Part shown: piece after piece, positions 52,108-60,986 of the stretch
Numbering within the stretch: the first letter of the stretch is position 1
Layout: each line of letters begins with the position of its first letter
Assembly: GCA_030715135.1 (NCBI GenBank)
Contig: JAUYVH010000001.1
Span: forward strand, 1 to 64,000
Direction: 5' to 3'
Source of the DNA: Keguizhuia sedimenti
GTDB lineage: Bacteria; Pseudomonadota; Gammaproteobacteria; Burkholderiales; Burkholderiaceae_D
DNA length: 64,000 nucleotides
The notes under the pieces: model-generated
Database searches by the model: none
What the model saw: only the letters and a program-made list of their open reading frames with translations
What the model was told of the DNA's origin: nothing
Position numbers and translations under genes: made by a program

Positions 52108-54933
52108 TCAGGCGGCCTTGCCTGCTTTGTGCAGAAGAATCATTTTTTTCAGCTCGGGAACGCACGATCCGCAGTTGGTTCCGCATTTCAGCTTTTCCTT
52201 CACGCCCGCCAGTAAGACTTCGGGCATGCCATGGTTGACCTCATCCTGAGCAACCAGGAAGTTGGCAATTTCCGATTCCGACACATTGAGGCAATTGCAG
52301 ACGATACGGCCGCGCGACTTGAATCCCGCAGGAGCCTTGCTTGAAGGCATGAGCAGAAGGCGGCCCAATGCAGCGATGGATTGCCCGCCTTCAAGATATT
52401 CCTTGAGCCAGGTCTCTGCTGACAGGTCGCCGCACAGCGAGACTGCAGCCAGCTTATCGTCGTTGATCAGCAAATGGCGCGTCTTGCCGCGCTTGATGTC
52501 GTCGTAACGCAAGACATTGCTGCCGGCGATGCCGAACATTGCCTCGATCTCCGCGATCAGTTCAGTGGGTGCCGCATAATCGTCCGCAACGCGAAACACC
52601 ACGCCAACCTTGTCGCGTCCGAACAAGGTGCAGGACGCATAAGCAAAGCGCCGCATGAAGGGACGCAACTGTGCCTGCAGCGTCAATACCCTTGCCTCAT
52701 CGACCCAGCCGAATACCAGAAAGCGCCACGGCAGTTCCGCCTTGAGGATGCGCACCGCAGCATGCTTCAGCTCCGGCTGCCTGGAACTTGGATCGATGGC
52801 GGGACAGGTCAATGCATTGACGCCATAAGTGCCTTCCCCTTTGTATCCGCGGCCGGAAACATATTCCTCGCCCCAGTGCATGCCGATGAAAGCCTGCCCT
52901 GCACGCATGTCGTCCCCCGCCATGGCGGTAAAAATCTGCGTTCCACGGCGGCTGGTGACGTGCACCAGTTCTCCCTGCTTGATCAGGCTTTTCTCCATAT
53001 CTTCCTGCGACAGCACAACTGCAGGTTCTGCTGCATGGGAAAACAATTGCGCAACCGTGCCGGTGCGGCTCATGCCATGCCATTGGTCGCGCAGGCGTCC
53101 GGTCAGCATGTGAAACGGATAACGTATATCCACCGGTTCGGCCACCGGCTTGAAGACTGTGCTGACGAAGCGGGCACGTCCGCTTGGCGTCGGAAACGCG
53201 CCATCTTCATACAGCCGCTTTCTTCCGGAACTGGCACCCTCAGGGAACGGCCACTGCTGCGGCCCCTGCTCTTCCAGAATTTTGTACGACAGACCGGTGA
53301 TGTCGAGATCCCGGCCGCGTGTCGACTCGCGATGTTCATTCCAGATTTCTTCAGGCGTCTTGTAAGGAAAAATGGATTTTTCCCGTCCGCTCAAGCGTTC
53401 GTAGCGGCGCGCAAAATCAATGACGATTTCCCAGTCATGCATGGCTTCGCCCGGCTTGGACAATACCGGTTTGAAGCGCGTGATGCGCCGCTCGGAATTG
53501 GTGACCGTGCCTTCTTTTTCGCTCCAGGTAGTAGCCGGCAGCAGCACGTCCGCATAATCCACCGTGGCGGTAGTTTTGTACGCTTCCTGCACGATCACCA
53601 GTTCCGCCTTCTTCAGTGCTTCGCGAACCAGTTTCTGTTCCGGCATGGATTGCGCCGGGTTGGTGCAGGCAATCCAGAGAATCTTGATTTCGCCTCTGTT
53701 AACTGCCTCGAACATTTCCACTGCAGTCTTGCCCGGCTTAGCCGGCACCTCATCGACGCCCCATAGTCTGGCGACTTCAGCGCGATGGCCGGGATTAGCC
53801 AGCTCGCGATGGGCCGAGATAATATTGGCCATGCCGCCGACTTCGCGCCCGCCCATGGCATTCGGTTGCCCCGTCAGCGAAAATGGACCGGCACCGGGCC
53901 TTCCGATCTGATGCGTGGCCAAATGCAGATTAACCAATGCTGCGTTTTTCGCAGTGCCGGAAGAAGACTGGTTCAGCCCCTGGCAATACAGCGATAGCGA
54001 AGCTTTCGATTCCCCGAACCAGCGTGCGGCCCTGAAAAGATCTTCCTCGCTGATGCCGCATATTTCTGCAACGACCTTCGGTACATAATCGGCCAGGGTG
54101 TTTTTCAGCTCGGCGAATCCCTCCGTATGTGCATCGATATAAGCCGGGTCAATCAAGGCTTCCTGCATGCAGATATGCAGCATGCCGTTGAACAGCGCCA
54201 CATCAGTTCCCGGAAGAATCGGCAGGAACAGATCTGCTTCGCGTGCCGTATCGGTGCGGCGAGGATCGGCCGCAATGATTTTCATCGACGGATTCTTCCT
54301 GCGCGCCTCTTCTATGCGCCGGTACAGAACCGGATGCGCATACGCGGGATTGGCCCCGACAATGAAGATGACCTGTGCATGCTCGAAATCTTCGTAGCAG
54401 GCAGGCGGCGCGTCTGTTCCCAGCGTCTGCTTGTAGCCGGCTACCGCGCTCGACATGCAAAGCCGGGAATTGGTGTCGACGTTGTTGGTGCCAATCAGCC
54501 CTTTTGCAAGCTTGTTGAAAACATAGTAATCCTCAGTCAGCAATTGGCCAGAGATATAAAAGCCGACACTGTCCGGACCGTGTTCGCGTATCGTGCCGAC
54601 AAACTTGCGTGCGATGAAATCCATTGTCTCATCCCACGACACCTGCTTGCGAAGGCTATTGCGCGTGGTGCGCAGCTCGGGATATAAGGCGCGCGCCTGC
54701 TGCTGCAAAGCGGGACGCGCGGTCAGATGCAAGGTGCTGCCCTTGGTGCAGAGGCGGCCGAAGTTGGCCGGATGGTCCGGATCGCCGCGCACGCCGACAA
54801 CCTGCTTGCCGTCGCTTTGCACAATGACGCCGCAACCCACACCGCAGTAGCAACAGGTTGCTTTGACTTCCTTTAATGTTCCCTTTTCCGTGTCCGCCTG
54901 ACCCGGAAGATTGGAAATGATTCGATCATTCAT
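52108..54933 (-). CDS. nasA: Assimilatory nitrate reductase, large catalytic subunit
   Basis: A 941-residue molybdoenzyme that reduces nitrate to nitrite in the cytoplasm. Cys27, Cys30, Cys34 and Cys62 (CCYCGVGCG, RLCTKGS) bind a 4Fe-4S cluster. The molybdopterin-binding core follows (CMSSAVAGYKQTLG, FIVGANPAYAHPVL, GRPGAGPFSLTGQPNAMGGREVGG). A C-terminal BFD-like 2Fe-2S domain (CNCLNVSESEI, then CGTNCGSCVPELKKM) links it to a reductase. No Tat signal, as expected for an assimilatory enzyme. Downstream of the flavoprotein gene by 99 bp, probably one operon, and expressed from the sigma-54-type promoter upstream. Confidence 0.95.
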   Translation of the reverse strand: MNDRIISNLPGQADTEKGTLKEVKATCCYCGVGCGVIVQSDGKQVVGVRGDPDHPANFGRLCTKGSTLHLTARPALQQQARALYPELRTTRNSLRKQVSWDETMDFIARKFVGTIREHGPDSVGFYISGQLLTEDYYVFNKLAKGLIGTNNVDTNSRLCMSSAVAGYKQTLGTDAPPACYEDFEHAQVIFIVGANPAYAHPVLYRRIEEARRKNPSMKIIAADPRRTDTAREADLFLPILPGTDVALFNGMLHICMQEALIDPAYIDAHTEGFAELKNTLADYVPKVVAEICGISEEDLFRAARWFGESKASLSLYCQGLNQSSSGTAKNAALVNLHLATHQIGRPGAGPFSLTGQPNAMGGREVGGMANIISAHRELANPGHRAEVARLWGVDEVPAKPGKTAVEMFEAVNRGEIKILWIACTNPAQSMPEQKLVREALKKAELVIVQEAYKTTATVDYADVLLPATTWSEKEGTVTNSERRITRFKPVLSKPGEAMHDWEIVIDFARRYERLSGREKSIFPYKTPEEIWNEHRESTRGRDLDITGLSYKILEEQGPQQWPFPEGASSGRKRLYEDGAFPTPSGRARFVSTVFKPVAEPVDIRYPFHMLTGRLRDQWHGMSRTGTVAQLFSHAAEPAVVLSQEDMEKSLIKQGELVHVTSRRGTQIFTAMAGDDMRAGQAFIGMHWGEEYVSGRGYKGEGTYGVNALTCPAIDPSSRQPELKHAAVRILKAELPWRFLVFGWVDEARVLTLQAQLRPFMRRFAYASCTLFGRDKVGVVFRVADDYAAPTELIAEIEAMFGIAGSNVLRYDDIKRGKTRHLLINDDKLAAVSLCGDLSAETWLKEYLEGGQSIAALGRLLLMPSSKAPAGFKSRGRIVCNCLNVSESEIANFLVAQDEVNHGMPEVLLAGVKEKLKCGTNCGSCVPELKKMILLHKAGKAA

Positions 54934-55032
54934 GCAGGCTCAACCTCCATTGACTCGGCATCCTGGCCGGCCAAATTCGAAAAATTCGTTTTTGATTTTG
55001 TAAAAGAAAATTGATGCAGGTGCCTGCATGTT

Positions 55033-56310
55033 TCAAGTTTTTGCACCTGCCTGTTCGGCCGCATCGGCAAGTTCACCTGGATTAATGTCGCCGGAAGGTT
55101 CAATCCCGCCCTCTCCGAATATCAGAACGTCGCGGATTTCCGAGATACTCCTCTGTTCGCGCAGCAGCTTGAAATACCAACTTCCGTCAACGGTGTCGCC
55201 ATACAGGCAAGCGCCGATCAATTTGTCGCCCTTGAGGACCAATTTTTTGTAGACGCCTCCCATGGGATCGGACAACACAATCTCTTCCGTGCCTTCTCCT
55301 CCCATGAATTCGCCGGCAGAAAACAGATCGATGCCGGTCACTTTCAGCTTAGTCGAGGTGACGGAGCCACGATAATGACCGATGCCAAAATTGGCCAGGT
55401 GATTGGCGCATACCGCGGCCATTTCAAATAATGGTGCAACCAGACCATAGGCTGTGCCGCGGTGGTTAACACATTCACCAACCGCGTAAATGCGCGGGTC
55501 ATAGGTTTGCATCGTGTCGTTGACGACAATGCCACGATTGCAGTACAGGCCTGCGGATTCCGCCAGTGCGGTATTGGGGCGGATACCCACCGCCATCACA
55601 ACCAGCTCCGCCGGAACTTCCAGTCCATCGTCAAAGCGTACTGCCTTGACACGACCGTTTTCATTGCCAATGATTTCCTTCGTATTTTTCCCGAGCAGGA
55701 ATTTCAGGCCGCGGTCCTGCAGTGATTGCTGCAGCAACCTTCCCGCTGCCGGATCGAGCTGGCGCTCCATCAGCCAGTTCGGCAGATGCACCACGGTCAC
55801 ATCCATCCCGCGCAGTTTCAGCCCATTGGCCGCTTCCAGGCCCAACAGTCCGCCGCCTATGACAAGCGCATGCTTATGCGCTTGCGCGGCCTCGATCATC
55901 GCATTGGTATCCTGTATGTCACGATAGGCAATTATTCCGTGCAAGTCCTTTCCGGGAACCGGGAGAATGAAGGGAGTGGAGCCGGTTGCCAGCAGAAGGC
56001 GATCGTATTCAGCCGTGGTGCCGTCCTCTGCAATCACCAGGCGATGCCTGCGATCTATCCTTGCAATCTTCTTGCCGAGATGAAGGATGATGTTATGTTT
56101 TCCGTACCAATCGACATCATTGAGCATGATGTCATTGATAGTTTGCTCTCCTGCCAATACCGGCGACAGCATGATGCGATTGTAGTTTGCATAGGGCTCG
56201 GCCCCGAATACCGTAATGTCGTACCGTTCCGGCGCGATCCTGATCAGCTCTTCCAGCGTTCGTACACCGGCCATGCCGTTACCTACCATGACCAACTTCA
56301 GCTTCTTCAT
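55033..56310 (-). CDS. NirB-like FAD/NAD(P)H oxidoreductase, electron donor for nitrate reductase
   Basis: A 425-residue flavoprotein. FAD motif VMVGNGMAGVRTLEEL near 6-21, NAD(P) motif ALVIGGGLLGLEAANGL near 142-158, IYAVGECVNHRGTAYGLV near 280. It matches the N-terminal half of NirB only; no sirohaem or 2Fe-2S nitrite-reductase part is present, so it most likely reduces NasA rather than nitrite, as in Klebsiella-type NasC/NasA. Start at 56310 (MKKLKLVMVG) with AGGAG upstream. No separate nitrite reductase is in the window. Confidence 0.85.
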   Translation of the reverse strand: MKKLKLVMVGNGMAGVRTLEELIRIAPERYDITVFGAEPYANYNRIMLSPVLAGEQTINDIMLNDVDWYGKHNIILHLGKKIARIDRRHRLVIAEDGTTAEYDRLLLATGSTPFILPVPGKDLHGIIAYRDIQDTNAMIEAAQAHKHALVIGGGLLGLEAANGLKLRGMDVTVVHLPNWLMERQLDPAAGRLLQQSLQDRGLKFLLGKNTKEIIGNENGRVKAVRFDDGLEVPAELVVMAVGIRPNTALAESAGLYCNRGIVVNDTMQTYDPRIYAVGECVNHRGTAYGLVAPLFEMAAVCANHLANFGIGHYRGSVTSTKLKVTGIDLFSAGEFMGGEGTEEIVLSDPMGGVYKKLVLKGDKLIGACLYGDTVDGSWYFKLLREQRSISEIRDVLIFGEGGIEPSGDINPGELADAAEQAGAKT

Positions 56311-56368
56311 TAAAGCTCCTGTTCGCACCGGATTCGCCATTAAAGCCAGTGACTGCGCAAATCTCTAA

Positions 56369-56384
56369 TGCAAAAGCAATGCCA
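56369..56384 (-). promoter_or_regulatory. Candidate sigma-54 promoter of the nitrate reductase operon
   Basis: On the minus strand TGGCATT (56384-56378), four bases, TTGCA (56373-56369), a good match to TGGCACG-N4-TTGCA with the invariant GG and GC elements. Transcription would start near 56358, 48 bp before the flavoprotein start codon. Confidence 0.6.
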
Positions 56385-56425
56385 ATCCGGCACAGGCGCA
56401 ATTACGTCTACAGGAGTGCAATTGC

Positions 56426-56440
56426 GCACTGCATGAGTGC
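56426..56440. promoter_or_regulatory. Candidate NtrC-binding site
   Basis: GCACTGCATGAGTGC is a perfect palindrome and matches the NtrC consensus (GCACTATATTGGTGC) at 11 of 15 positions. Centred about 75 bp upstream of the predicted start site of the nitrate reductase operon. A second palindrome, GTGCAATTGCGCAC (56415-56428), overlaps it. Confidence 0.45.
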
Positions 56441-57306
56441 GTCAACGCTTCCTTATCGGGCGATCCGCCATGTCATGCACTATGGTGAGTGTTCTCGACT
56501 GAGTCAGGCGACCTTTCACATGCACACGCAGTTAATCGCACCAGAGCAGAAAAGCTATTGCTATTATTTGAGCACCTGGCATGATGGACATACACTGCAG
56601 CAGCATCTGGACGCAGGCCAGCATTTCACAATACCCGATGTGATTGCACATGCAACAAAGCTGATGCGTGCGATCGGCGCATTGCATCGCCGCAGCATTA
56701 TTCACCGTGATATCAAGCCGGCCAATATTCATCTTGGGGATGATGGAGAATTACGCATCCTGGATCTGGGCGTCGCGCAAATTACCCTTATGGAGAAATC
56801 GAGCCGTTTCAGCGGCCTCGCTTCAATGAACCGGTTCCGCCCAGCCGCTATCGTCCGGATGTGCCGCAATGGCTGGAAAATGTGCTGCTCAAGGCGGTGG
56901 CTCGCGATCCCGCAGAACGTTTCGAAACAGCCGAGGAGTTTTTCCTGGCATTGGAACGAGAAGCCACTCGTCCGCTTGCCGCACTGGCTCCGAAACCCTT
57001 GGCGAAACGGAACCCGATTTCCATTTGGCGAAAGGTGGCCATGATTTCCATCCTGCTCAATTTACTGCTGCTGTACTGGGCGGCCGTCAGCAGTTAGCTG
57101 ACGTGCTGTCGGTTTTATATGAACAGAGGCATATTTATGGCAAAAGAAATAACATTCCTGTCAGCGAGTGTAGAAAAAAACACAAATTAATTAAATGTTT
57201 TGACTATCGATCATGTAGGACATTGACCGACAGAAACACATTGGAGTAAGTTGTACCTCCTGGCTTTACTTTGCATTCTGCATCCAACCTGCCGGAGAAC
57301 AGGCCC

Positions 57307-57627
57307 ATGCTCGCAACTCCAACCACCGTTTTCAATCCTTCGAACATCAGCCACGATTTCTTTCATCTGGTGAATGCCGATGTATCGCTTCATATACGCA
57401 GCAAGCTGCAAGCCATGGACATGGACCTGATCGACCTGGAATTGCACAACTCCTCATCGACCAGGACTTTCCGCGTCTATGTGACGCTCAAACGCGCGGT
57501 CCATTTGAAGGCGTTGCACCTGGCCGAAAAGATCCTGATGCAGGAAATCGAGCAGAAATTTTCATTCCGCCCACACGCGTTTTACTGGCGCTATCTTCCT
57601 TCCGAGCTTGTCCCAACAAACGAATAA
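57307..57627 (+). CDS. Hypothetical protein within the nitrate cluster
   Basis: A 106-residue soluble protein. The start at 57307 (MLATPTTVFN) has GGAGAACAGG upstream; the open frame extends 12 codons further. The centre, HLVNADVSLHIRSKLQAMDMDLIDLELHNSSSTR (about 20-55), and YWRYLPSELV near the end look like a folded alpha/beta domain. No family recognised. Located between the kinase relic and nrtD, convergent with nrtD. Confidence 0.6.
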   Translation: MLATPTTVFNPSNISHDFFHLVNADVSLHIRSKLQAMDMDLIDLELHNSSSTRTFRVYVTLKRAVHLKALHLAEKILMQEIEQKFSFRPHAFYWRYLPSELVPTNE

Positions 57628-57656
57628 CCATCTTCCGGTTGATTAGTCGTCACGGA

Positions 57657-58469
57657 TCAAGCCGCGTCTTTCAATGGATGGGCTTGGCGGTGATAAAGGA
57701 ATTCCAGCACGGCGGTGCGATAAGCCATATACCGCGTATCCTGTGCCAAGCTGACCCGCTCGCGCGGACGTTCCAGCTGTACCTCAAGAATCTCGCCGAT
57801 CGTTGCCGCCGGTCCGTTGGTCATCATGACGATGCGGTCCGACAGCAACACCGCTTCGTCGACATCGTGGGTGACCATGATGACGGTCGATTGCGTCTTG
57901 GCGACGATCTTCAAAAGTTCGTCCTGCAGATGCGCGCGGGTCAGGGCATCGAGCGCGCCAAAAGGTTCATCCATCAACAGCACTTTCGGCTCCATCGACA
58001 GCGCACGCGCAATGCCGACCCGTTGCTTCATGCCGCCGGAAATTTCGTGCGGCCGCTTTTGCTCGGCATGCGAAAGGCCTACCATGGCCAGGGCCGCCCC
58101 GGTGCGCTCCTTCAGCCTGGCTTTGTTCTCAGTCGCCCCGAAGACGCGTTCCACAGCCAGATAAACATTTTCATAACAAGTCAGCCATGGCAGCAGCGAA
58201 TGATTCTGAAAGACCACGCTGCGCTCCGGCGAAGGGCCGGCAATTTCGCGATTGGCGCACAAGAGCGTACCGTCGCTTGCCTTCAGTAATCCGGCGATCA
58301 GGTTCAGCAAGGTGGATTTGCCGCAACCCGAGTGACCAATCAAGGTAATGAACTCGCCTTTTTTCACAGTCAGGTTAATGTCTTTCAGTGCATGAAATAC
58401 GCCCTTCTTTGTATGAAAGCGCATTTCCGCATGCTGCACTTCAATGAATTTGCTGTTGATGTTGTCCAT
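57657..58469 (-). CDS. nrtD: Nitrate ABC transporter ATP-binding protein
   Basis: A 270-residue ATPase of the nitrate/sulfonate/taurine importer group: Walker A GHSGCGKSTLL at about 46-56, Q-loop QNHSLLPWLTCYENV, signature ISGGMKQRVGIARAL at about 144, Walker B VLLMDEPFGALD, switch histidine in MVTHDVDEAVLL. Powers nitrate uptake with NrtB as channel and NrtA as binding protein. Last of three genes nrtA-nrtB-nrtD, 51 bp after nrtB. There is no C-terminal NrtA-like domain (which NrtC has), so this is the NrtD/NasD type. Confidence 0.92.
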   Translation of the reverse strand: MDNINSKFIEVQHAEMRFHTKKGVFHALKDINLTVKKGEFITLIGHSGCGKSTLLNLIAGLLKASDGTLLCANREIAGPSPERSVVFQNHSLLPWLTCYENVYLAVERVFGATENKARLKERTGAALAMVGLSHAEQKRPHEISGGMKQRVGIARALSMEPKVLLMDEPFGALDALTRAHLQDELLKIVAKTQSTVIMVTHDVDEAVLLSDRIVMMTNGPAATIGEILEVQLERPRERVSLAQDTRYMAYRTAVLEFLYHRQAHPLKDAA

Positions 58470-58520
58470 GATGATTTCCTTTGGTATCCGGTCTTTGCTC
58501 CATGTCCTGCCTCAATGACC

Positions 58521-59450
58521 TTAACTGTTGACTTGTTCGTAGGTAAAGGCTTTCGCCAGCGCGACCAGAGCCTGCTCCAGCATCAGGCCGACTGCGCCGA
58601 TCGCGAAAATCGCGATGATGATGTGCGGCACGTTCAGGTTGTTCCACTCATCCCAGACCCAGAAGCCGATCCCGACGCCGCCGGTCAGCATTTCCGCTGC
58701 GACGATCACGAGCCATGCAGTGCCGATTGACAAACGCACGCCGGTCAGCATGTAAGGCAGTACCGACGGAAAGAGGATCTTGGTGAGGATTTTCCATTCG
58801 GACAGATTGAGGACTTTCGCGACGTTCATGTAGTCCTGCGGAACGCGCTGTACGCCCACGGCCGTGTTGATGATCATGGGCCAGATCGAGCAAATGAAGA
58901 TTGCCCAGATCGACGCAGGATTGGCCGCCTTGAAAACCAGCAAGCCGATTGGCAGCCATGCCAGCGGCGACACCGGCTTCAAGATGCTGATCAGAGGATT
59001 GAACATGCTGGATAAAAACCTGAAACGCCCGATCATGAATCCCATCGGAATGCCTATTATTGCGGCGGCGCCGAAGCCGAATGCAACCCGCTTCAATGAA
59101 GCAAGGAGATTCCAGCCGATGCCCTGGTCGTTCGGACCGTTGCTGTAAAACGGATCCGAGAATACTTTAACGGCAGCTTCAAACGTGACGCCCGGCGAAG
59201 GGATGCCGTCGCTTTTCATGGCAACGATTTCCCATATCAGCCCTAGCAACAGCAAACCGAATACCGGGGGTAGCACAGCGCCGAAGAAACCCCGGATCCT
59301 GGCCACGAATTGACTGTTTCGGGGAATACCTGCGGGTTCTGCTTTGGCAGGGGCCTGCATGGTCATCGGTACGACCTGCGCCTTGGCAGGCGGCGACTCC
59401 GATAACGGCTCCAGTGGTTCTTGCATTAGCTTCTTCATCACGGCACTCAT
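58521..59450 (-). CDS. nrtB: Nitrate ABC transporter permease
   Basis: A 309-residue integral membrane protein with about six segments (for example FFGAVLPPVFGLLLLGLIWEIVA and LLASLKRVAFGFGAAAIIGIPMG) and the EAA-like loop NVAKVLNLSEWKILTKILFPSVLPY that contacts the ATPase. The start at 59450 (MSAVMKKL) has GGAGTCGCC upstream; earlier codons in frame overlap the nrtA end and are unlikely. Located 19 bp after nrtA. Confidence 0.93.
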   Translation of the reverse strand: MSAVMKKLMQEPLEPLSESPPAKAQVVPMTMQAPAKAEPAGIPRNSQFVARIRGFFGAVLPPVFGLLLLGLIWEIVAMKSDGIPSPGVTFEAAVKVFSDPFYSNGPNDQGIGWNLLASLKRVAFGFGAAAIIGIPMGFMIGRFRFLSSMFNPLISILKPVSPLAWLPIGLLVFKAANPASIWAIFICSIWPMIINTAVGVQRVPQDYMNVAKVLNLSEWKILTKILFPSVLPYMLTGVRLSIGTAWLVIVAAEMLTGGVGIGFWVWDEWNNLNVPHIIIAIFAIGAVGLMLEQALVALAKAFTYEQVNS

Positions 59451-59469
59451 GGCGACTCCAGTTCTAAAA

Positions 59470-60720
59470 TTAAGCATGGATCTTGAACGATGCGGCATAG
59501 GCTTTCGGATCCTTGCCGTCCCAGACCATCCCATCGATCAGCTTGGAAGTGCGCATCGGGCTCTTCGGGACATTGACTTTCGCCATCGTCGCAGCATCCT
59601 TATAAATATCAATCTGGTTGATCGCCTTGGCAACTGCGAGATAATCCACCTCCTGCTTCAGCAATCCCCAGCGGCGGTGCTGGGTGAGGAACCACATGCC
59701 GTCCGACAGATACGGAAAATTGACCGCGCCATCGTTATAGAACTTCATGTAGTTCGGATCATCCCAGGTCTTGCCTAAGCCGTTCTGGTAACGACCCAAG
59801 ATACGCTGGTTGATCACGTCTACCGAAGTATTGACGTACGACTTGTCTGCAATTGTCTGCGCCATCTTGTTCTTATTGGAAAGCGATGCATCGATCCATT
59901 TGCCGGTTTCCAGAATGGCCGCCGTCATGGCGCGTGCCGTGTTCGGATATTTTTTGACCCATTCGACGGAGGTGCCCAAAACCTTTTCAGGATGGTCGCG
60001 CCAGATATCTTGCGTGGTTACGCCGGTGATGCCAATGCCGTCTGCGATCGCGCGATGCCCCCACGGCTCGCCGACGCAATAGCCGTCCATGTTCCCGACG
60101 CGCATATTGGCAACCATTTGCGGCGGCGGCACGGTAATGATTTTCGTATCCTTCATCGGGTCGATTCCGTGGGCGGCAAGCCAGTAGTAAAGCCACATGG
60201 CATGCGTGCCGGTCGGGAAAGTCTGCGCGAAGGTGTATTCGCGCTTTTCGGTCCTGATCAGTTTTGCAAGCGATGCGCCGTCAACCGCGCCTTTGTCAGA
60301 CAATTTTTTTGAGAGCGTGATGGCCTGGCCGTTATTGTTCAGTGTCATCAGCACGGCCATGTCTTTCTTCGGTCCGCTGACGCCCAGATGCACGCCATAA
60401 ATCAGGCCATACAGCACATGCGCTGCGTCGAGCTCGCCGTTGACCAGTTTGTCCCGCACGCCCGGCCAGGAAGCTTCCTTGCTGGGCGTGATCTTGATGC
60501 CGTACTTCTTGTCGATTCCCAAAACGGATGCCATGACAACCGATGCGCAATCGGTAAGAGGAATGAAGCCGACCTTGACTTCTTCCTTCTCCGGCTTGTC
60601 CGAACCCGCAGCCCAAACGCCTTGCGTTGCCAAGCCGCCAAAAGCGCCCAATGCTGCGGTTGCGCCCGCCTTCAATACGGAGCGGCGGGTTAAATTGGTC
60701 TTATCACCTTTTGTTGTCAT
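59470..60720 (-). CDS. nrtA: Nitrate-binding periplasmic protein with Tat signal
   Basis: A 416-residue solute-binding protein of the nitrate transporter. A twin-arginine signal (LTRRSVLKAGATAALGAFGG, cleavage after WAAG region) exports it folded. The mature part has family motifs VKVGFIPLTDCASVVMAS, GNMDGYCVGEPWGHRA (nitrate-site region) and YLSDGMWFLTQHRRWGLL. First gene of the transporter operon; transcription is predicted from the sigma-54 promoter at 60880-60895 and passes the ANTAR leader at 60749-60867, so it should respond to both nitrogen limitation and nitrate. Confidence 0.94.
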   Translation of the reverse strand: MTTKGDKTNLTRRSVLKAGATAALGAFGGLATQGVWAAGSDKPEKEEVKVGFIPLTDCASVVMASVLGIDKKYGIKITPSKEASWPGVRDKLVNGELDAAHVLYGLIYGVHLGVSGPKKDMAVLMTLNNNGQAITLSKKLSDKGAVDGASLAKLIRTEKREYTFAQTFPTGTHAMWLYYWLAAHGIDPMKDTKIITVPPPQMVANMRVGNMDGYCVGEPWGHRAIADGIGITGVTTQDIWRDHPEKVLGTSVEWVKKYPNTARAMTAAILETGKWIDASLSNKNKMAQTIADKSYVNTSVDVINQRILGRYQNGLGKTWDDPNYMKFYNDGAVNFPYLSDGMWFLTQHRRWGLLKQEVDYLAVAKAINQIDIYKDAATMAKVNVPKSPMRTSKLIDGMVWDGKDPKAYAASFKIHA

Positions 60721-60748
60721 ATCTTTCCTCGGGATCGATCTTCATTCC

Positions 60749-60867
60749 AAAAAAGAAAGGCGTCCGTGCCATACGAGCAGCACTCGCATAACACGGACGC
60801 CTTTGTCCAAATTGCCGACCAGCCCTGGTCAACAACAACTTCGTAAACTTTATGCCGCCATTGGCAT
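60749..60867 (-). promoter_or_regulatory. ANTAR-type antitermination leader of the nrt operon
   Basis: Minus-strand leader of nrtA. Hairpin P1 (60852-60867) is ATGCC-AATGGC-GGCAT; P2 (60817-60830) is GACC-AGGGCT-GGTC. Both have six-base loops with A at position 1 and G at position 4, the known ANTAR-binding signature. A strong terminator hairpin (60756-60804, AAAGGCGTCCGTG with CACGGACGCCTTT) follows, with a T-run at 60754-60749. Binding of NasT to P1/P2 is expected to prevent termination when nitrate is present. Confidence 0.85.
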
Positions 60868-60879
60868 TGATCTCCTATC

Positions 60880-60895
60880 AGCAATTGGCGTGCCA
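60880..60895 (-). promoter_or_regulatory. Candidate sigma-54 promoter of the nrt operon
   Basis: On the minus strand TGGCACG (60895-60889), four bases, TTGCT (60884-60880): a nearly perfect -24/-12 element. Predicted start near 60869, which places the 5' end of the RNA directly at hairpin P1. Confidence 0.75.
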
Positions 60896-60947
60896 ATCAA
60901 AATTACCGCCAACTCCTTGCATAGTTGCATTTTAAATACCGCGTTGC

Positions 60948-60962
60948 GCCCCAAGATCGTGC
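60948..60962. promoter_or_regulatory. Candidate NtrC-binding site upstream of nrtA
   Basis: On the minus strand GCACGATCTTGGGGC matches the NtrC consensus GCACTATATTGGTGC at 12 of 15 positions, centred about 86 bp upstream of the predicted start site. An upstream activator site is required for sigma-54 promoters. Confidence 0.5.
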
Positions 60963-60986
60963 AACGCACCGAAAAGAAGCATGTAC

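Larger units (their letters stand above)
56349..57097 (+). pseudogene. Broken serine/threonine protein kinase gene
   Basis: In the first reading phase (56349-56780) a kinase remnant contains HTLQQHLDAGQHFTIPDV, the catalytic loop HRDIKPANIHLGDDGE and LDLGVAQ. At about 56786 the sequence changes phase and continues PYGEIEPFQRPRFNEP, WLENVLLKAVARDPAERFE and a C-terminal membrane segment (VAMISILLNLLLLYWAAVS) to 57097. These parts are normally separated by about 70 residues (activation loop to helix F/G), so an internal deletion has joined them out of frame. The N-terminal PP2C phosphatase domain usual in this nitrate-cluster kinase is also missing; the ATP-binding lobe is degenerate. Relic of a bifunctional kinase/phosphatase near nas genes. 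Confidence 0.8.

Noticed and set aside
52474-53766. A 430-codon plus-strand frame opposite the nitrate reductase gene
   Set aside because: Low-complexity shadow of a strongly supported gene, without family motifs.
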